A stretch of 43,703 nt of DNA from Candidatus Moraniibacteriota bacterium (GTDB taxonomy: Bacteria > Patescibacteriota > Minisyncoccia > Moranbacterales > UBA11712): assembly GCA_026396255.1 (NCBI GenBank), contig JAPLXD010000013.1, positions 1 to 43,703 on the forward strand. Reading direction: 5' to 3'. Shown here in pieces: positions 25,284-33,149 of this stretch (the first letter of the stretch is position 1; each line of letters begins with the position of its first letter). The notes beneath the pieces are model-generated. The model saw only the letters and a program-made list of their open reading frames with translations, made no database searches and was not told the DNA's origin. Made by a program: the position numbers and the translations under genes.

Positions 25284-25880
25284 GTGAAACTAATCACCCT
25301 CTCCGGACTCGACGGTTCGGGAAAATCGACACAAATTGAACTTCTAAAGAATTATCTCAAGTCTCGAGATAAGACTTTTTTCTATTTCCACGCGGTGGAT
25401 TTTTCCATTGGAAATAAGATATTAACGCGAGGAAAAAATCCCCCTCAATCCCCCTTTTTTAAAGGGGGAGGTTTCAGTGGCGTCATAAAAGCCAGCTGGT
25501 TTCAGATTCAATTGCGGAAAATTGCCTTAGGCATTGATATCTGTAGATTTGGAAAATTACTTAAGAAAACAAAAGTCGACTATATAATTTCTGATAGATA
25601 TTTTTATGATAGTGTAGTGAATATAGATTTTCTGTTGGGAAACAATACCAAATTATTTTTTGAAAAATATATTCCCAAACCGGACTTTGCTTTCTATATC
25701 AATGTAAATCCGGAAATAATCATGAGGCGTGAGCGTAAACCGGATCAGGGAATGGAATACTTGGTGGCAAAAGAAAGGATATTTAAAGAAAAAATAAAAG
25801 ATTGGAATATGATTGTGCTTGATGGCGAAAAAAATAAAGACGAGATATTCAATGAACTAAAATCAAAAATCAATGTCTAA
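25284..25880 (+). CDS. Thymidylate-kinase-like P-loop kinase with a repeat-derived insertion
   Basis: 198 residues starting at GTG. LITLSGLDGSGKSTQIELLK is a Walker A of the dTMP kinase family, YIISDRYFYDSVVNIDF holds the D-R-Y/x motif, and MRRERKPDQGMEYLVAKERI is the lid region. The family member could phosphorylate dTMP or another small substrate; its place between rtcB and a flippase gene leaves this open. A ~15-residue stretch KNPPQSPFFKGGGFSG is encoded by a palindromic repeat (25433-25480) between the first two conserved blocks. It overlaps the flippase gene by 8 nt. Confidence 0.8.
   Translation: MKLITLSGLDGSGKSTQIELLKNYLKSRDKTFFYFHAVDFSIGNKILTRGKNPPQSPFFKGGGFSGVIKASWFQIQLRKIALGIDICRFGKLLKKTKVDYIISDRYFYDSVVNIDFLLGNNTKLFFEKYIPKPDFAFYINVNPEIIMRRERKPDQGMEYLVAKERIFKEKIKDWNMIVLDGEKNKDEIFNELKSKINV
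25433..25480. repeat. In-frame CCCCCTTT/AAAGGGGG palindromic repeat
   Basis: Arms TCCCCCTTT (25449-25457) and AAAGGGGGA (25461-25469) with loop TTT, preceded by a further CCCCCTCAA. A related TCCCCCTT/AAGGGGGA element follows ftsX at 36778-36798. Here it codes for PPQSPFFKGGG in the kinase. Confidence 0.75.
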
Positions 25881-27369
25881 ATTTCTTGTAAAATCATTTT
25901 TCTGGGTCACTCTTTCGGAGGTGATTTATAATCTCTCGGCTTATGTCATTCATTCCGGCATGGGTCGGATTTTGGGACCGGCGGAATACGGACGCTACGG
26001 TATTGTTGTCACGCTCACAACGATGATCGTGGTTTTGATTGGCCAAGGCGTGCCGACAGCAATGGCGAAATATCTCGGAGAAATATATGACACGAAACCG
26101 GGACTGGTTCCGATCATCAAAAAGCAAACCGTGAAAATTCAGTTTGTTTTGATCGGTGCCGTGACAGTCATTTTCTTCTTCCTCGCTCCGGTGATTTCTC
26201 TCATCCTCCACGACAAGACGCTCACTCCTCTTTTCCAGATTTCAACGCTCGTGATCCCGGCCTTTGCTCTCGCTTCTTTCTATTTCTACTATTACACCGG
26301 TCTTCACGAATTCAAAACCCAGGCTTGGCTCAAAACTTCGCGGGCTTTTTTCCGGATACTTTTCATCCTGGGGCTGGCTTTGCTCTTGAGATCATATGGT
26401 TACGCGCTTCAGGGCGCGCTGGTTGGGTATATCTTGGCTCCCCTCTCCATTTTCTTCGAAGCCAATCTGCTGGACAAATTCAAAAAAGTGAAAGCCGAAG
26501 GGTTTTTCGACTGGCGAAAACTTTTGCACTATGCCTGGCCGATGACGCTTTTTCTCATCGCCTATGAATTTTTGATCACGATCGATCTCTATCTCGTGAA
26601 AGGAATTTTGAGGGACGACACTCTGACGGGGCTATACAACGGCGCCATCACTGTCGGTCGCATCCCGTATTTTTTGTTCTATGCTCTAACTATCATCATC
26701 CTCCCCGCCGTTTCAAAATCAACCTCAAGCAACAACCATGCTGAGACCAAGAAATTGATTGGGCAATCTTTGCGGCTGATGGTGATGTTTCTTCTGCCGA
26801 TTGCAATTTTGATGGCTGTCTATTCCCAGCCGATTTTGCAAATATTCTATGGCAAGAAATTCCTGGGTGCGGCCGGCCCGATGTCAATTTTGATGAGCGG
26901 GGTGACATTTCTCACGATCTTCTATGTCATGGCCTTTGCCTTGAACGGCGCGGGGAAAGTGAAAGCTCCGATGTATATTTCATTCGCTGGACTCGCAACA
27001 AACATCGTCTTGAGTTATTTTTTCATTCACCAATACGGCCTTTCCGGCGCAGCCGTGGCTACTTCAATCACTTCTTTTGTCGCGATGGTGCTGGTTCTTG
27101 CCTATTCTTATAATTTCTTCGGCTATTTGTTTAAGCTTTCCAGTTTTTTGAAGATCATTATTGCTTCGGCCATCATGTATTTTTCTTCGACATTTTTTCC
27201 CGGCGGGCATTATGCTTTCATCTTCTGGTCAGCGATATTATTCGCGATCTATATTGCGATCCTTTTCGCTTTCCGCGAATTCGGTTCGTCTGACCTTGAA
27301 CTCGTGAAACAGCTATTGCAAAAGAAAAAAATAAAAACCGCCGCCGACGTGGAAGAAGAGGCTTTATAG
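25873..27369 (+). CDS. Polysaccharide flippase (Wzx/MOP superfamily)
   Basis: 498 residues with about fourteen membrane segments. FFWVTLSEVIYNLSAYVIHS and GMGRILGPAEYGRYGIVVTL are the family start (G-x-x-L/F-G-P-x-E-Y/F-G), and LPAVSKSTSSNNHAETKKLI and FALNGAGKVKAPMYISFAGL are typical C-lobe segments. It would move the lipid-linked glycan across the membrane, between cytosolic assembly by the GT2/GT4 enzymes and external polymerisation/attachment by the Wzy- and LCP-type proteins. It is the last gene of the plus half of the locus. The C-terminus is a charged cytosolic tail. Confidence 0.9.
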   Translation: MSKFLVKSFFWVTLSEVIYNLSAYVIHSGMGRILGPAEYGRYGIVVTLTTMIVVLIGQGVPTAMAKYLGEIYDTKPGLVPIIKKQTVKIQFVLIGAVTVIFFFLAPVISLILHDKTLTPLFQISTLVIPAFALASFYFYYYTGLHEFKTQAWLKTSRAFFRILFILGLALLLRSYGYALQGALVGYILAPLSIFFEANLLDKFKKVKAEGFFDWRKLLHYAWPMTLFLIAYEFLITIDLYLVKGILRDDTLTGLYNGAITVGRIPYFLFYALTIIILPAVSKSTSSNNHAETKKLIGQSLRLMVMFLLPIAILMAVYSQPILQIFYGKKFLGAAGPMSILMSGVTFLTIFYVMAFALNGAGKVKAPMYISFAGLATNIVLSYFFIHQYGLSGAAVATSITSFVAMVLVLAYSYNFFGYLFKLSSFLKIIIASAIMYFSSTFFPGGHYAFIFWSAILFAIYIAILFAFREFGSSDLELVKQLLQKKKIKTAADVEEEAL

Positions 27370-27401
27370 AAATAAAAAGCTCCCCCAAGGAGGAGCTGTG
27401 T

Positions 27402-27479
27402 GCAGGAGCAGGGTTGTACCCTGGTCCTTTTTTTCATTTTCTCGCCAACATGCGGAGCAAGGTACAACCTTGCTCCTGC
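27402..27479. repeat. Paired-palindrome (BIME-like) repeat, copy 1
   Basis: GCAGGAGCAGGGTTGTACCC-TGGTCC and GGAGCAAGGTACAACCTTGC-TCCTGC, two 22-26 nt palindromes separated by ~26 nt containing TCGCCAACAT. It is the inverse of the element at 35463-35541: 78 versus 79 nt, with matching arms and a shared central ATGTTGGCGA. It lies just after the flippase gene and can act as its terminator (arm followed by TTTTTTT). Confidence 0.85.
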
Positions 27480-27504
27480 TGGAGTCTAGATTAAACATCG
27501 CGCT

Positions 27505-27957
27505 TTATTTCTGCCAAGCTCGTTTATTAAAGTTCGATGGAAAGTTCCAATAGGGACTGAGATACATTCGATCTTTATCGAATGCAGCGATCGATATTCT
27601 TGCGACGAAGGCGACAAGTAGAGATAAGAAGATTAGTTTAAACGCTTCGTCAGTATCGCCGATTCTAAATCGGTAGGCCGTTAGAAATTCAATCCAGGGT
27701 GCAACAAGAAATGAGATTAGAGTTAAATAATAAGCGGTTCCCGTGCAATGGTCATATGTAATGCCTATTGCAAATATGGCCATTATGTAGCCCAATAGCA
27801 GGATCCACCCACCCATCCCTTTCCATCCAGGATGTGCAATTGCATACAAAGCTGCTTCTTCCGAAAGTATCCATGGTAAATAGATTAAAGCAGCGCCGAT
27901 CGAGAGATAGATCAAAACTTCCATTGCTATCCAGGAAATTCGTTTAAATTTTTCCAT
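27505..27957 (-). CDS. Small four-helix membrane protein with strong ribosome binding site
   Basis: 150 residues with four hydrophobic segments (VLIYLSIGAALIYLPWIL, WILLLGYIMAIFAIGITY, YLTLISFLVAPWIEFLTAY, LIFLSLLVAFVARISIAAF). I do not recognise the family. A canonical GGGAGG lies 7 nt before the ATG at 27957 and 4 nt before an in-frame GTG at 27960, so the ATG is preferred. A consensus promoter at 28019-28047 and a small CAGCT/AGCTG hairpin in the leader make it an independent unit downstream of folD. Confidence 0.7.
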   Translation of the reverse strand: MEKFKRISWIAMEVLIYLSIGAALIYLPWILSEEAALYAIAHPGWKGMGGWILLLGYIMAIFAIGITYDHCTGTAYYLTLISFLVAPWIEFLTAYRFRIGDTDEAFKLIFLSLLVAFVARISIAAFDKDRMYLSPYWNFPSNFNKRAWQK

Positions 27958-28018
27958 CACTTTGCCTCCCTTTAGATGGCAGCTTTTTTAGCTGAAAAGT
28001 GCTATTTCTTTTAGTTGT

Positions 28019-28047
28019 TATATAGCATTCTTATAACAAAGCGTCAA
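28019..28047 (-). promoter_or_regulatory. Promoter of the small membrane protein gene
   Basis: On the minus strand TTGACG (28047-28042), 17 nt, TATATA (28024-28019). It is one of the best sigma70-type matches in the window and gives a leader of about 55 nt with a CAGCT-AAAAA-AGCTG hairpin. Confidence 0.65.
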
Positions 28048-28052
28048 TCTAT

Positions 28053-28889
28053 TTATTTCTCTGCTAGTTTCACCGTGTTCCAAAGCAGCATCGCAATTGT
28101 CATCGGTCCCACTCCTCCGGGAACGGGGGTGATGAAAGAAGCCTTTTTCGAAACTGATTTGAAATCTACATCGCCGAAAACCTTTTTGTTTTCGCCGCGG
28201 TTCACGCCCACGTCAATGACGACCACCCCCTTTTGCACCATATCCGCTGTGATCAGATTCATTTTTCCCGCTGCCACGACGAGAATATCCGCTTTTTGAG
28301 TATAGCTTTTCAGATTTTTGGTATGCCGGTGGCAAATCGTGACGGTTGCGTTGCGGTTCAAAAGCATTTGCGCTATCGGTTTTCCGACGATATTCGAACG
28401 GCCGATAATCACGGCATTTTTGCCTTCGATCTTCACTTTATATTCTTCAAGCAATCTGATGATCCCGAGCGGAGTGGCCGGCGCGACGACGGAATATTTT
28501 TCCCCTTCCTGCGTGAATCTTCCGAAATTCAGCGGATGGAGGCAATCGGCATCTTTTCGCGGGTCGATCGCTTCGATGACCTTGTCCTTGTCAATATGCT
28601 TTGGGAGCGGCAGCTGGACCATGATCGCGGAAATATTCCGGCTCTTATTGAGACTGCCGATGAGGTCGAGGATCTTTTTCTCGGAAGTTTTTTCGGGAAA
28701 AGTGAATATTTGCGAACCGATCCCCGCTTTTTCGCAGAGAATTTTTTTCCGGCCGACATAGATTTTTGACGCCGGGTTATTCCCGACCAAAACCATTGCC
28801 AAAACAGGTCTCTTTTTCATAGTAGCCACTTGTCTACTCAAGATGCGGATGTACTTATCTGCCAATTTCTTGCCGTTGAGTATTTTCAT
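28053..28889 (-). CDS. folD: Methylenetetrahydrofolate dehydrogenase/cyclohydrolase
   Basis: Bifunctional enzyme that oxidises 5,10-methylene-THF to 10-formyl-THF. 278 residues: PVLAMVLVGNNPASKIYVGR with the catalytic lysine in YVGRKK, IMVQLPLPKHIDKDKVIEAI, the P-x-K-D-x-D-C/G motif as DPRKDADCLHPLN, APATPLGIIRLLEEY, NADP site VIIGRSNIVGKPIAQMLLNR, and the C-terminal TPVPGGVGPMTIAMLLWNT. It overlaps the glyA stop by one base (TAATG), so it is coupled to glyA. The 10-formyl-THF it makes is the donor for fmt, encoded 4 kb away. Confidence 0.96.
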   Translation of the reverse strand: MKILNGKKLADKYIRILSRQVATMKKRPVLAMVLVGNNPASKIYVGRKKILCEKAGIGSQIFTFPEKTSEKKILDLIGSLNKSRNISAIMVQLPLPKHIDKDKVIEAIDPRKDADCLHPLNFGRFTQEGEKYSVVAPATPLGIIRLLEEYKVKIEGKNAVIIGRSNIVGKPIAQMLLNRNATVTICHRHTKNLKSYTQKADILVVAAGKMNLITADMVQKGVVVIDVGVNRGENKKVFGDVDFKSVSKKASFITPVPGGVGPMTIAMLLWNTVKLAEK

Positions 28890-30217
28890 TATTTCATATC
28901 CTTATACAATGGAAATTTCGCGCAGAGTTTTTTCACTTCGCTTTTTATTTTTTTCAATTCATTGTTGCCAGCGACAAACTTTCGAAATTTGATAAACGTC
29001 GGCTTGATTTTGGATTTGTCAGACGGAAATTGAAAATCCTTGATCTCTTCCATCACTTGCGCGATCCAATCGGCCAATTTATCCATTTCTTTTTCCTTCA
29101 TTCCGCGGACAGTGATGAAAGGTGTTCCCAGGCGCACTCCGCTGGGATAGAAGGGCGAAGACGGATCTTTTGGAATCGTATTTTTGTTGAGGGTGATTCC
29201 GGCGGCGTCAAGCGCGTCCTGCAAAAAAACTCCCCGGCCTTTGCCGCACTTAATGAGGATCATATGGTTGTCCGTGCCATCGGTCACGATTTTCACTCCG
29301 CGGACCATCAGGGATTTGGCAAGGGCTTTCGCGTTTTTCACGACCTGGCGGCCATATGTTTTGAAAGACGGTTTCATCGCTTCGCCGAGAGCGACGGCAA
29401 TCGCCGCCGTTTGATGGTCGTGCGGTCCGCCTTGGAGGCGCGGGAAGATCGCTTGGTCGATCTTTTTGGCCAACTCCGGATCTTTTTTCAGTCCTTTATA
29501 CGTCACCATGATTATTCCTCCCCGCGGTCCGCGCAATGTTTTGTGGGTCGTCGTCGTAATAATATGCGCGAACTTCGCCGGGCTTTTGTGCGCGCCGGAG
29601 ATAACCAATCCCGCGATGTGGGCGATGTCGGCCGCAAGATAGGCTCCAACTTTGTCCGCGATCTTGGCCATTTTCTCAAAAGGAAATTCGCGGACATAGG
29701 CGGTGGCTCCGACCCAAATCAATTTCGGCTTGTGCTTTTTTGCCAGCCGTTCAATTTCTTCAAGATCGAGATAGCCGTCTTCCTTCACGTGATAGCCGAT
29801 AGTTTTGTAGAATATGCTTGTCGCACTGGCTTTCCAACCGTGGGTCAAATGTCCCCCATCCGGCAGGTTTTGTCCCAGCACAACGTCGCCAGGAGCGCAT
29901 ACGGCCACATAGACGGCCAGATTGGCCGGACTGCCTGAATATGGCTGAACATTGGCATGAGGCACCCCAAAGAGCTTTTTGGCCCGCTCCTGGGCGATTT
30001 CCTCAATAGTATCGATGTTTTCCTGCCCGCCGTAGTATCTTTTCCCAGGATAACCCTCGCTATATTTGTTGGTCAAAACCGATCCCAAAGCCTCTATCAC
30101 GGCTGCCGATGCCGCTATTTCCGAGGGGATCAATTCCAAGCCCTCTTCCTGCCTTTTTGTTTCGGCCAAAATGGCTTTGTAGATTGCCGGGTCTTGTTTT
30201 TTCAGATGTTCGTACAT
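28889..30217 (-). CDS. glyA: Serine hydroxymethyltransferase
   Basis: PLP enzyme that interconverts serine and glycine and charges THF with a methylene group for FolD. 442 residues: GLELIPSEIAASAAVIEALG, LTNKYSEGYPGKRYYGGQEN, NVQPYSGSPANLAVYVAVCA, AYLAADIAHIAGLV, and the Schiff-base lysine in TTTTHKTLRGPRGG. Near the C-terminus are SGVRLGTPFITVRGM and a helical tail. The usual LIASENF is LIPSEIA, a mild deviation. An 8-bp inverted repeat upstream (30236-30256) may be an operator. Confidence 0.96.
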   Translation of the reverse strand: MYEHLKKQDPAIYKAILAETKRQEEGLELIPSEIAASAAVIEALGSVLTNKYSEGYPGKRYYGGQENIDTIEEIAQERAKKLFGVPHANVQPYSGSPANLAVYVAVCAPGDVVLGQNLPDGGHLTHGWKASATSIFYKTIGYHVKEDGYLDLEEIERLAKKHKPKLIWVGATAYVREFPFEKMAKIADKVGAYLAADIAHIAGLVISGAHKSPAKFAHIITTTTHKTLRGPRGGIIMVTYKGLKKDPELAKKIDQAIFPRLQGGPHDHQTAAIAVALGEAMKPSFKTYGRQVVKNAKALAKSLMVRGVKIVTDGTDNHMILIKCGKGRGVFLQDALDAAGITLNKNTIPKDPSSPFYPSGVRLGTPFITVRGMKEKEMDKLADWIAQVMEEIKDFQFPSDKSKIKPTFIKFRKFVAGNNELKKIKSEVKKLCAKFPLYKDMK

Positions 30218-30235
30218 AACTGTATTTTCTTTATA

Positions 30236-30256
30236 TTTAACATTTTTTATGTTAAA
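30236..30256 (-). promoter_or_regulatory. Inverted repeat in the glyA-folD promoter
   Basis: TTTAACAT-TTTTT-ATGTTAAA lies directly upstream of a TATAAA -10 candidate (minus, 30235-30230), 12 nt from the glyA ATG. Its place within the promoter spacer suggests a repressor site; the regulator is unknown. Confidence 0.35.
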
Positions 30257-30346
30257 ATCTTATCAGAAAATATTGATGCGTGCAACATTATCTAATCGTA
30301 ATTGATTCGTAATTTTTACCCGCCTAGGGCGGGCGTAGAGATTTTC

Positions 30347-31144
30347 ATGATTCGTTTCTCTGCTATTACTCCCCATCCAACTGTAATTATCCCATCCATC
30401 GGGAAAAGCAATTTAAACTTGGTGCGCAAAACCGCCAACGCGATGAAACAGATCGGGGAAAAATTTCGGGCGGTGAAAGCGGATACGATCGTTCTGATTT
30501 CTCCGCACGGGCCGGTGCAGTATGACAAATTCATGATCAACTATTCCCCGACCCCTCGGGGAGACCTGGGTTCGTTTGGGGATCAACGAAGGTTTGTTTT
30601 TGAAAACAACCGGGAACTGGTCGACGAGATTATGAAACTTGCCCGGGAGTCGCGCTTGCCGGTCGGCCTGGTGCGAGAACTTGAACTTGACCGGGGAGCG
30701 CTGGTGCCGCTTCACTATCTTGTGAGTGAAAAGGACACGGCCTACAATCCAAAATTGGTCCATATGTCTTTTTCTATGCTGCCGCTTGAATACCATTTTA
30801 ATTTCGGCCGGGTGTTGGGAAAAGTTTTGCAAGAATCGCCGAAAGTGATTTCGCTCATCGCGAGCAGCGATTTGTCTCATCGTGTGTCTCCCGGATCACC
30901 AGCCGGCTACTCTCCGCAAGGGAGGATTTTTGACAAAAAATTGGTTGATTTTTTGAAACGGAAAAATATCAAGGGAATTTTGGAAATCGAACCGGAATTG
31001 ATTGAAGAAGCCGGCGAATGCGGCTTGCGGTCGATTGTGATGATGCTCGGCGCGATTTCCAATCTGCGTTGGGATATCCGGGCGATGAGCTATGAAGCGC
31101 CGCTCGGAGTGGGATATCTCGCAGCGAATATCAATATCAAATGA
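30347..31144 (+). CDS. LigB/MEMO-like (AmmeMemoRadiSam B-type) protein
   Basis: 265 residues. The fold is that of class III extradiol dioxygenases: AITPHPTVIIPSIGK supplies the first His, TIVLISPHGPVQYDKFMINY the second, FSMLPLEYHFNFGRVLGKVL and LIASSDLSHRVSPGSPAGYS the third region (S-S-D-L-S-H), and GLRSIVMMLGAISN the C-terminal helix. MEMO/AmmB proteins occur with a radical SAM protein and AMMECR1, neither of which is here; the substrate is unknown. The ATG at 30347 is preferred over 30302, whose first residues translate a CCCGCC-TAG-GGCGGG hairpin. It overlaps priA by ATGA. Confidence 0.8.
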   Translation: MIRFSAITPHPTVIIPSIGKSNLNLVRKTANAMKQIGEKFRAVKADTIVLISPHGPVQYDKFMINYSPTPRGDLGSFGDQRRFVFENNRELVDEIMKLARESRLPVGLVRELELDRGALVPLHYLVSEKDTAYNPKLVHMSFSMLPLEYHFNFGRVLGKVLQESPKVISLIASSDLSHRVSPGSPAGYSPQGRIFDKKLVDFLKRKNIKGILEIEPELIEEAGECGLRSIVMMLGAISNLRWDIRAMSYEAPLGVGYLAANINIK

Positions 31145-33096
31145 AAAAATATATCATCCAAGTGGCTCCTCTCGTTCCCCTTCCGGTTCTGCGCACGCAG
31201 GCTTTTTCATATTGGCACGGTGAACCCTTGCCGGTCGGAACATTGGTTTCGATCCCTTTTTACTTCCGGGAGATTGAAGGGATCGTGGTTAAAGTCCGAG
31301 AGGATATTTCATCGAAGAGTTCTTTTAAGTTGAAAAATATCAGAGTCGTCAGAGAGAAAAAATTTTTGAGTGAAAACCAGGTTGAGCTGGCGCGAAGAAT
31401 CGCCGAATACTATTTTTCTCCGCTTGGGTCAGTTCTCAAGCTGATGGTTCCGAAAATTGTAAAAAAACAAGCGAAAGACAAAAAAGTAGCAAAAAAAGCG
31501 ATAAAAACGGGAAAAATAGGCGAGATTGCCTTGAAAATGCTGAAAAGCGACAAGGCAAAATTTTTCCTGGCCGGAAACGCCAAGCAAAGGGAAAAAACAA
31601 ACATCGATTTGATCCGGTCTTATCTCAAGAAAAACAAGCAGTGCCTTGTTCTCGCGCCGGAGATATTTTTTTCGCAAAGCATCTTTGACAAATTGAGCGC
31701 AGAATTTTCCGAAGAAATCGCGCTCGTTCATAGCAAGATAACAAAAGGGCAATACTGCGAATTTTGGAAAAAAATCAAAGGCGGCCAAATCAAAATAGTG
31801 ATCGCCTCAAAAATGGGAATATTTTTGCCGTTTGCGGATCTGGGTCTGGTCATTGTTCAGGAAGGCCAGGATCCGTCTTTCAAGCAGTGGAAAGCGATGC
31901 CCCGCTACAACGGCGCGCGCGGAGCGGAATTTTTGGCGCAAATTTCAGGCGCAAAATTGGTTTTGGAAAGTTTTGCGCCGTCGGTGGAAAACTTGTATCA
32001 ATCGAAAAGAGGTGATTTAGATATTATTGAGACGAAATGGAGATCGGATCTCCATGATGGAGATCCGATCTCCAGGCTTCCAAAATTGGAAGTTGTTGCG
32101 CTGGAAGGAGAAAAGAAAAACGCTGATTTCCCTATCTCCAAAGAACTGTACAGTCGGTTGGCTGAAATCGTGAACAGCAAAAAACAGGCCGTTGTCTTCA
32201 TGAACCGGCGCGGATTTTCCACTCGCACGATTTGCGAGAATTGCAAGAAACCGCTGAAGTGTCCGAAATGCGATTTGGCGCTTGTGTTTTCCGATGAACA
32301 CAGCGAGTATCATTGTTTGCACTGCACCTTCAAGATGGATCTTTTGAGCTCCTGTCCGACGTGCGGCGGATTTCAATTCACGCATCGCGGAATCGGGACG
32401 CAGACGGTCGAGAAAAAAATCAAAAGGCTTTTTCCGTCGGCGCGAGTCGTCCGGCTGGATGCAGATGTGATGAAAAGCCAGGCGAAATACAAAACTATTC
32501 TGAAAGATTTTTTGGCGGGTGGAATCGATATTCTTGTCGGGACGCAGTCGGCGATCAAAGGAATATATTCGGAGAACATCAAACTGGCCGCTTCGATCTC
32601 CGGAAAAGACTTCGCGGACGAGATAAATTTCAATTCAAGGGCTCTCGCGCTTTCCCGGGTTTTCAATATGGCGAATTTGATCAACGAGGACGGAGTTCTG
32701 CTGGTCCAATCTTTCTTCGGCGGCAGTTCCCTTTTCGATTTTTTGGAGAAGAAGGAATTGAAAAAATATTTCGCGCAAGAGCTCGCGATGCGGAAAAGAT
32801 TGGGCTATCCCCCGTTTCGAAAACTTGTAAAACTTTCTTTTCGCGACAAATCTGAAAAAAAGGCCGCAAGCGAAACAAGAAAAGCATTTGACTTGCTGCG
32901 TACGACAGGCAATAATATGGTTGAAATCATCGGGCCTTACATTTCGTTTTCTGGACAAAAAAAAGGCATATACACGCGAAATATTCTCATAAAGTGCGAT
33001 CCGGAAAAAAATATCAGTGACCTGCCGATCCGTGCCGTCATCGGAGGGCTCAGCAAGGGTTGGAGCGTGGATGTGGATCCGATTTCAATAATGTAA
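31141..33096 (+). CDS. priA: Primosomal protein N' (PriA) with degenerate helicase motifs
   Basis: PriA normally recognises stalled forks and reloads the replicative helicase. 651 residues: the 3'-DNA-end binding domain (VPLPVLRTQAFSYWHGEPLP, VGTLVSIPFYFREIEGIVVK), a winged-helix, then helicase lobes and a zinc region with eight Cys (CENCKKPLKCPKC, CLHC, CPTCGG). The ATPase motifs are lost: the Walker A position reads GNAKQREKT (145-153) instead of GxTGSGKT, the DEEH box reads VIVQEGQDPSFKQ (240-243), and motif VI QVAGRAGR reads RVFNMANLIN. It should therefore bind DNA and zinc but not hydrolyse ATP. A 37-nt palindrome (32038-32074) codes for WRSDLHDGDPIS within it. Confidence 0.9.
   Translation: MKKYIIQVAPLVPLPVLRTQAFSYWHGEPLPVGTLVSIPFYFREIEGIVVKVREDISSKSSFKLKNIRVVREKKFLSENQVELARRIAEYYFSPLGSVLKLMVPKIVKKQAKDKKVAKKAIKTGKIGEIALKMLKSDKAKFFLAGNAKQREKTNIDLIRSYLKKNKQCLVLAPEIFFSQSIFDKLSAEFSEEIALVHSKITKGQYCEFWKKIKGGQIKIVIASKMGIFLPFADLGLVIVQEGQDPSFKQWKAMPRYNGARGAEFLAQISGAKLVLESFAPSVENLYQSKRGDLDIIETKWRSDLHDGDPISRLPKLEVVALEGEKKNADFPISKELYSRLAEIVNSKKQAVVFMNRRGFSTRTICENCKKPLKCPKCDLALVFSDEHSEYHCLHCTFKMDLLSSCPTCGGFQFTHRGIGTQTVEKKIKRLFPSARVVRLDADVMKSQAKYKTILKDFLAGGIDILVGTQSAIKGIYSENIKLAASISGKDFADEINFNSRALALSRVFNMANLINEDGVLLVQSFFGGSSLFDFLEKKELKKYFAQELAMRKRLGYPPFRKLVKLSFRDKSEKKAASETRKAFDLLRTTGNNMVEIIGPYISFSGQKKGIYTRNILIKCDPEKNISDLPIRAVIGGLSKGWSVDVDPISIM
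32038..32074. repeat. 37-nt perfect palindrome inside priA
   Basis: TGGAGATCGGATCTCCAT-G-ATGGAGATCCGATCTCCA, 18 bp each side of one central base. Each arm is itself a self-palindromic 15-mer (GGAGATC-N-GATCTCC) with G at the centre of the first and C at the centre of the second. It is in frame and encodes a loop between the two lobes. Confidence 0.85.
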
Positions 33097-33103
33097 AAGT
33101 ATG

Positions 33104-33135
33104 CTTAAAATAATCAAATCTTAAAATAATCAAAT
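33104..33135 (+). repeat. 16-bp tandem duplication at the 5' end of def
   Basis: CTTAAAATAATCAAAT occurs twice in direct succession (33104-33119 and 33120-33135), right after ATG 33101. One copy would read M-L-K-I-I-K-Y-P-N-D-F-L-R-K-K, a normal deformylase start; two copies shift the frame to a stop after seven codons. Confidence 0.9.
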
Positions 33136-33149
33136 ATCCAAACGATTTC

